Shown piece by piece: positions 5,212-6,007 of a stretch of DNA of 6,007 bases (position 1 is the stretch's first letter; each line of letters begins with the position of its first letter). The stretch is from Arenicellales bacterium (GTDB lineage: Bacteria > Pseudomonadota > Gammaproteobacteria > Arenicellales > UBA868). The translations under genes were made by a program, and so were the position numbers. Under the pieces are notes generated by a model. It was not told where the DNA came from and did not search any database. It was given only the letters and a program-made list of their open reading frames with translations. The stretch spans positions 1-6,007 of the forward strand of contig JAPKAJ010000143.1 in the NCBI GenBank assembly GCA_028825345.1. Direction: 5' to 3'.

Positions 5212-6007
5212 GTGGACGACACGGGACGCCTGACACATTTTCTCACCATTGAAGGGCTTGGCCGGGAACAGCTGATCGGTATATTGGATACCGCAAAGAA
5301 GTTTGTCCCGTCCCCCGGGGACCCTCCAAACAAGTCGTCTGCACTGCTCGCAGGCCACACGGTGGTTAATCTTTTTTTTGAGGACAGCACCCGTACCCGC
5401 ACCACTTTTGAGATCGCCGGCAAACGCCTGGGTGCTGAAGTCATCAGTCTTAATACTGCGCGACTATCAACGCACAAGGGCGAATCCGTTCTTGATACGG
5501 TTCGTACACTCGAGGCAATGGATACTGATATTTTTGTGGTACGCGACAGTGCCAGTGGAACCGCTCACCTGATTGCAAAGCACGTTCCTGCCGATGTCCA
5601 TATTATCAACGCGGGGGATGGGCGGCACGCCCACCCGACTCAAGCCATGCTGGATATGTTCACTATCCGCGAGCATAAGGGTGATATCTCTAAACTGCGC
5701 TTTGCGATCGTCGGCGATATCCTGCACTCGCGTGTTGCGCGATCACAAATTCACGCCCTGAACACTCTGGGAGCAAAAGAAGTGCGCGTGATCGCACCAG
5801 CCACCTTGTTACCCACCGAGATAGAAAGTCTTGGCGTAAGCGCTCTAACCGACTTGGATGCCGGCTTAGAGAACATCGATGTCGTCATGATGCTACGTTT
5901 GCAGCTTGAGCGTATGGAAGGGCAACTGATTCCCAGCACACAGGAATATTTTCGCTGCTATGGGATGACGATGGAGAGACTGAACCGTGCTGCACCCGAG
6001 GCTGTGG
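5212..6007 (+). CDS. pyrB: Aspartate carbamoyltransferase catalytic chain, 3'-truncated by the window end
   Basis: Catalyses carbamoyl phosphate plus aspartate to N-carbamoyl-aspartate, the first committed step of pyrimidine synthesis, in the cytoplasm. 265 codons are visible; pseudomonad PyrB is about 334, so roughly 70 residues are missing. Numbering from the GTG: carbamoyl-phosphate loop FFEDSTRTRTTFE at 55-67; HKGES at 88-92 carrying the active-site Lys; GDGRHAHPTQAMLD at 135-148; VGDILHSRVARS at 167-178 with the Arg of the aspartate domain; and MMLRLQLERM at 226-235 with the Arg and Gln that bind aspartate. The frame is open throughout. GTG 5212 is chosen because AGGAG lies seven bases before it and the product aligns with known N termini. 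An in-frame ATG at 5170 (14 residues longer, overlapping ruvX) has no ribosome site. I recall pyrR between ruvX and pyrB in Pseudomonas; it is absent here. The sequence resembles the Pseudomonas type, which assembles with an inactive dihydroorotase-like PyrC. Confidence 0.97.
   Translation, partial: MDDTGRLTHFLTIEGLGREQLIGILDTAKKFVPSPGDPPNKSSALLAGHTVVNLFFEDSTRTRTTFEIAGKRLGAEVISLNTARLSTHKGESVLDTVRTLEAMDTDIFVVRDSASGTAHLIAKHVPADVHIINAGDGRHAHPTQAMLDMFTIREHKGDISKLRFAIVGDILHSRVARSQIHALNTLGAKEVRVIAPATLLPTEIESLGVSALTDLDAGLENIDVVMMLRLQLERMEGQLIPSTQEYFRCYGMTMERLNRAAPEAV

Noticed and set aside
5145..5477. Minus-strand open frame of 110 codons opposite the ruvX-pyrB junction
   Set aside because: It is antisense to two well-supported genes, with no motif and no ribosome site seen.

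Overview
The window reads as ordinary chromosomal DNA of a gammaproteobacterium, probably a relative of Pseudomonas or of the marine Cellvibrionales-type groups. The reasons are a transketolase that follows the E. coli enzyme almost motif for motif, and the gene order tonB-like / yqgE(algH) / ruvX(yqgF) / pyrB, which matches the order I recall from Pseudomonas (there with pyrR between ruvX and pyrB). The assignment to a lineage is inference from remembered family sequences, not from a search.

Layout. The left half is on the minus strand: an inositol-monophosphatase-family gene (3057 to 2242), then a 194-base gap, then transketolase (2047 to 23). The right half is on the plus strand and looks like one operon: a TonB-family protein with a GTG start (3356-4156), a YqgE/AlgH protein (4159-4737), the RuvX/YqgF nuclease (4734-5180) and the catalytic chain of aspartate carbamoyltransferase (5212 to beyond the window end). 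The two halves diverge from a roughly 275-300-base region that should hold both promoters. The plus-strand genes are packed tightly: a 2-base gap, then a 4-base ATGA overlap, then 31 bases in front of pyrB. This suggests co-transcription and translational coupling.

Functions. Transketolase serves the non-oxidative pentose phosphate pathway. The IMPase-family enzyme is a metal-dependent phosphomonoesterase of unproven substrate. The TonB-like protein is an inner-membrane energy transducer. YqgE/AlgH has no settled biochemical role. RuvX processes the 5' end of pre-16S rRNA, and PyrB makes the first committed step of pyrimidine synthesis. The right-hand operon thus links rRNA maturation with nucleotide supply, although it may simply be an inherited cluster.

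I see no mobile element, CRISPR array, tRNA, rRNA or toxin/defence cassette, and no undescribed multi-gene system. The parts most worth a second look are regulatory: a perfect short hairpin that buries the Shine-Dalgarno of pyrB directly after ruvX, and a 25-base perfect inverted repeat about 40 bases upstream of the transketolase start.
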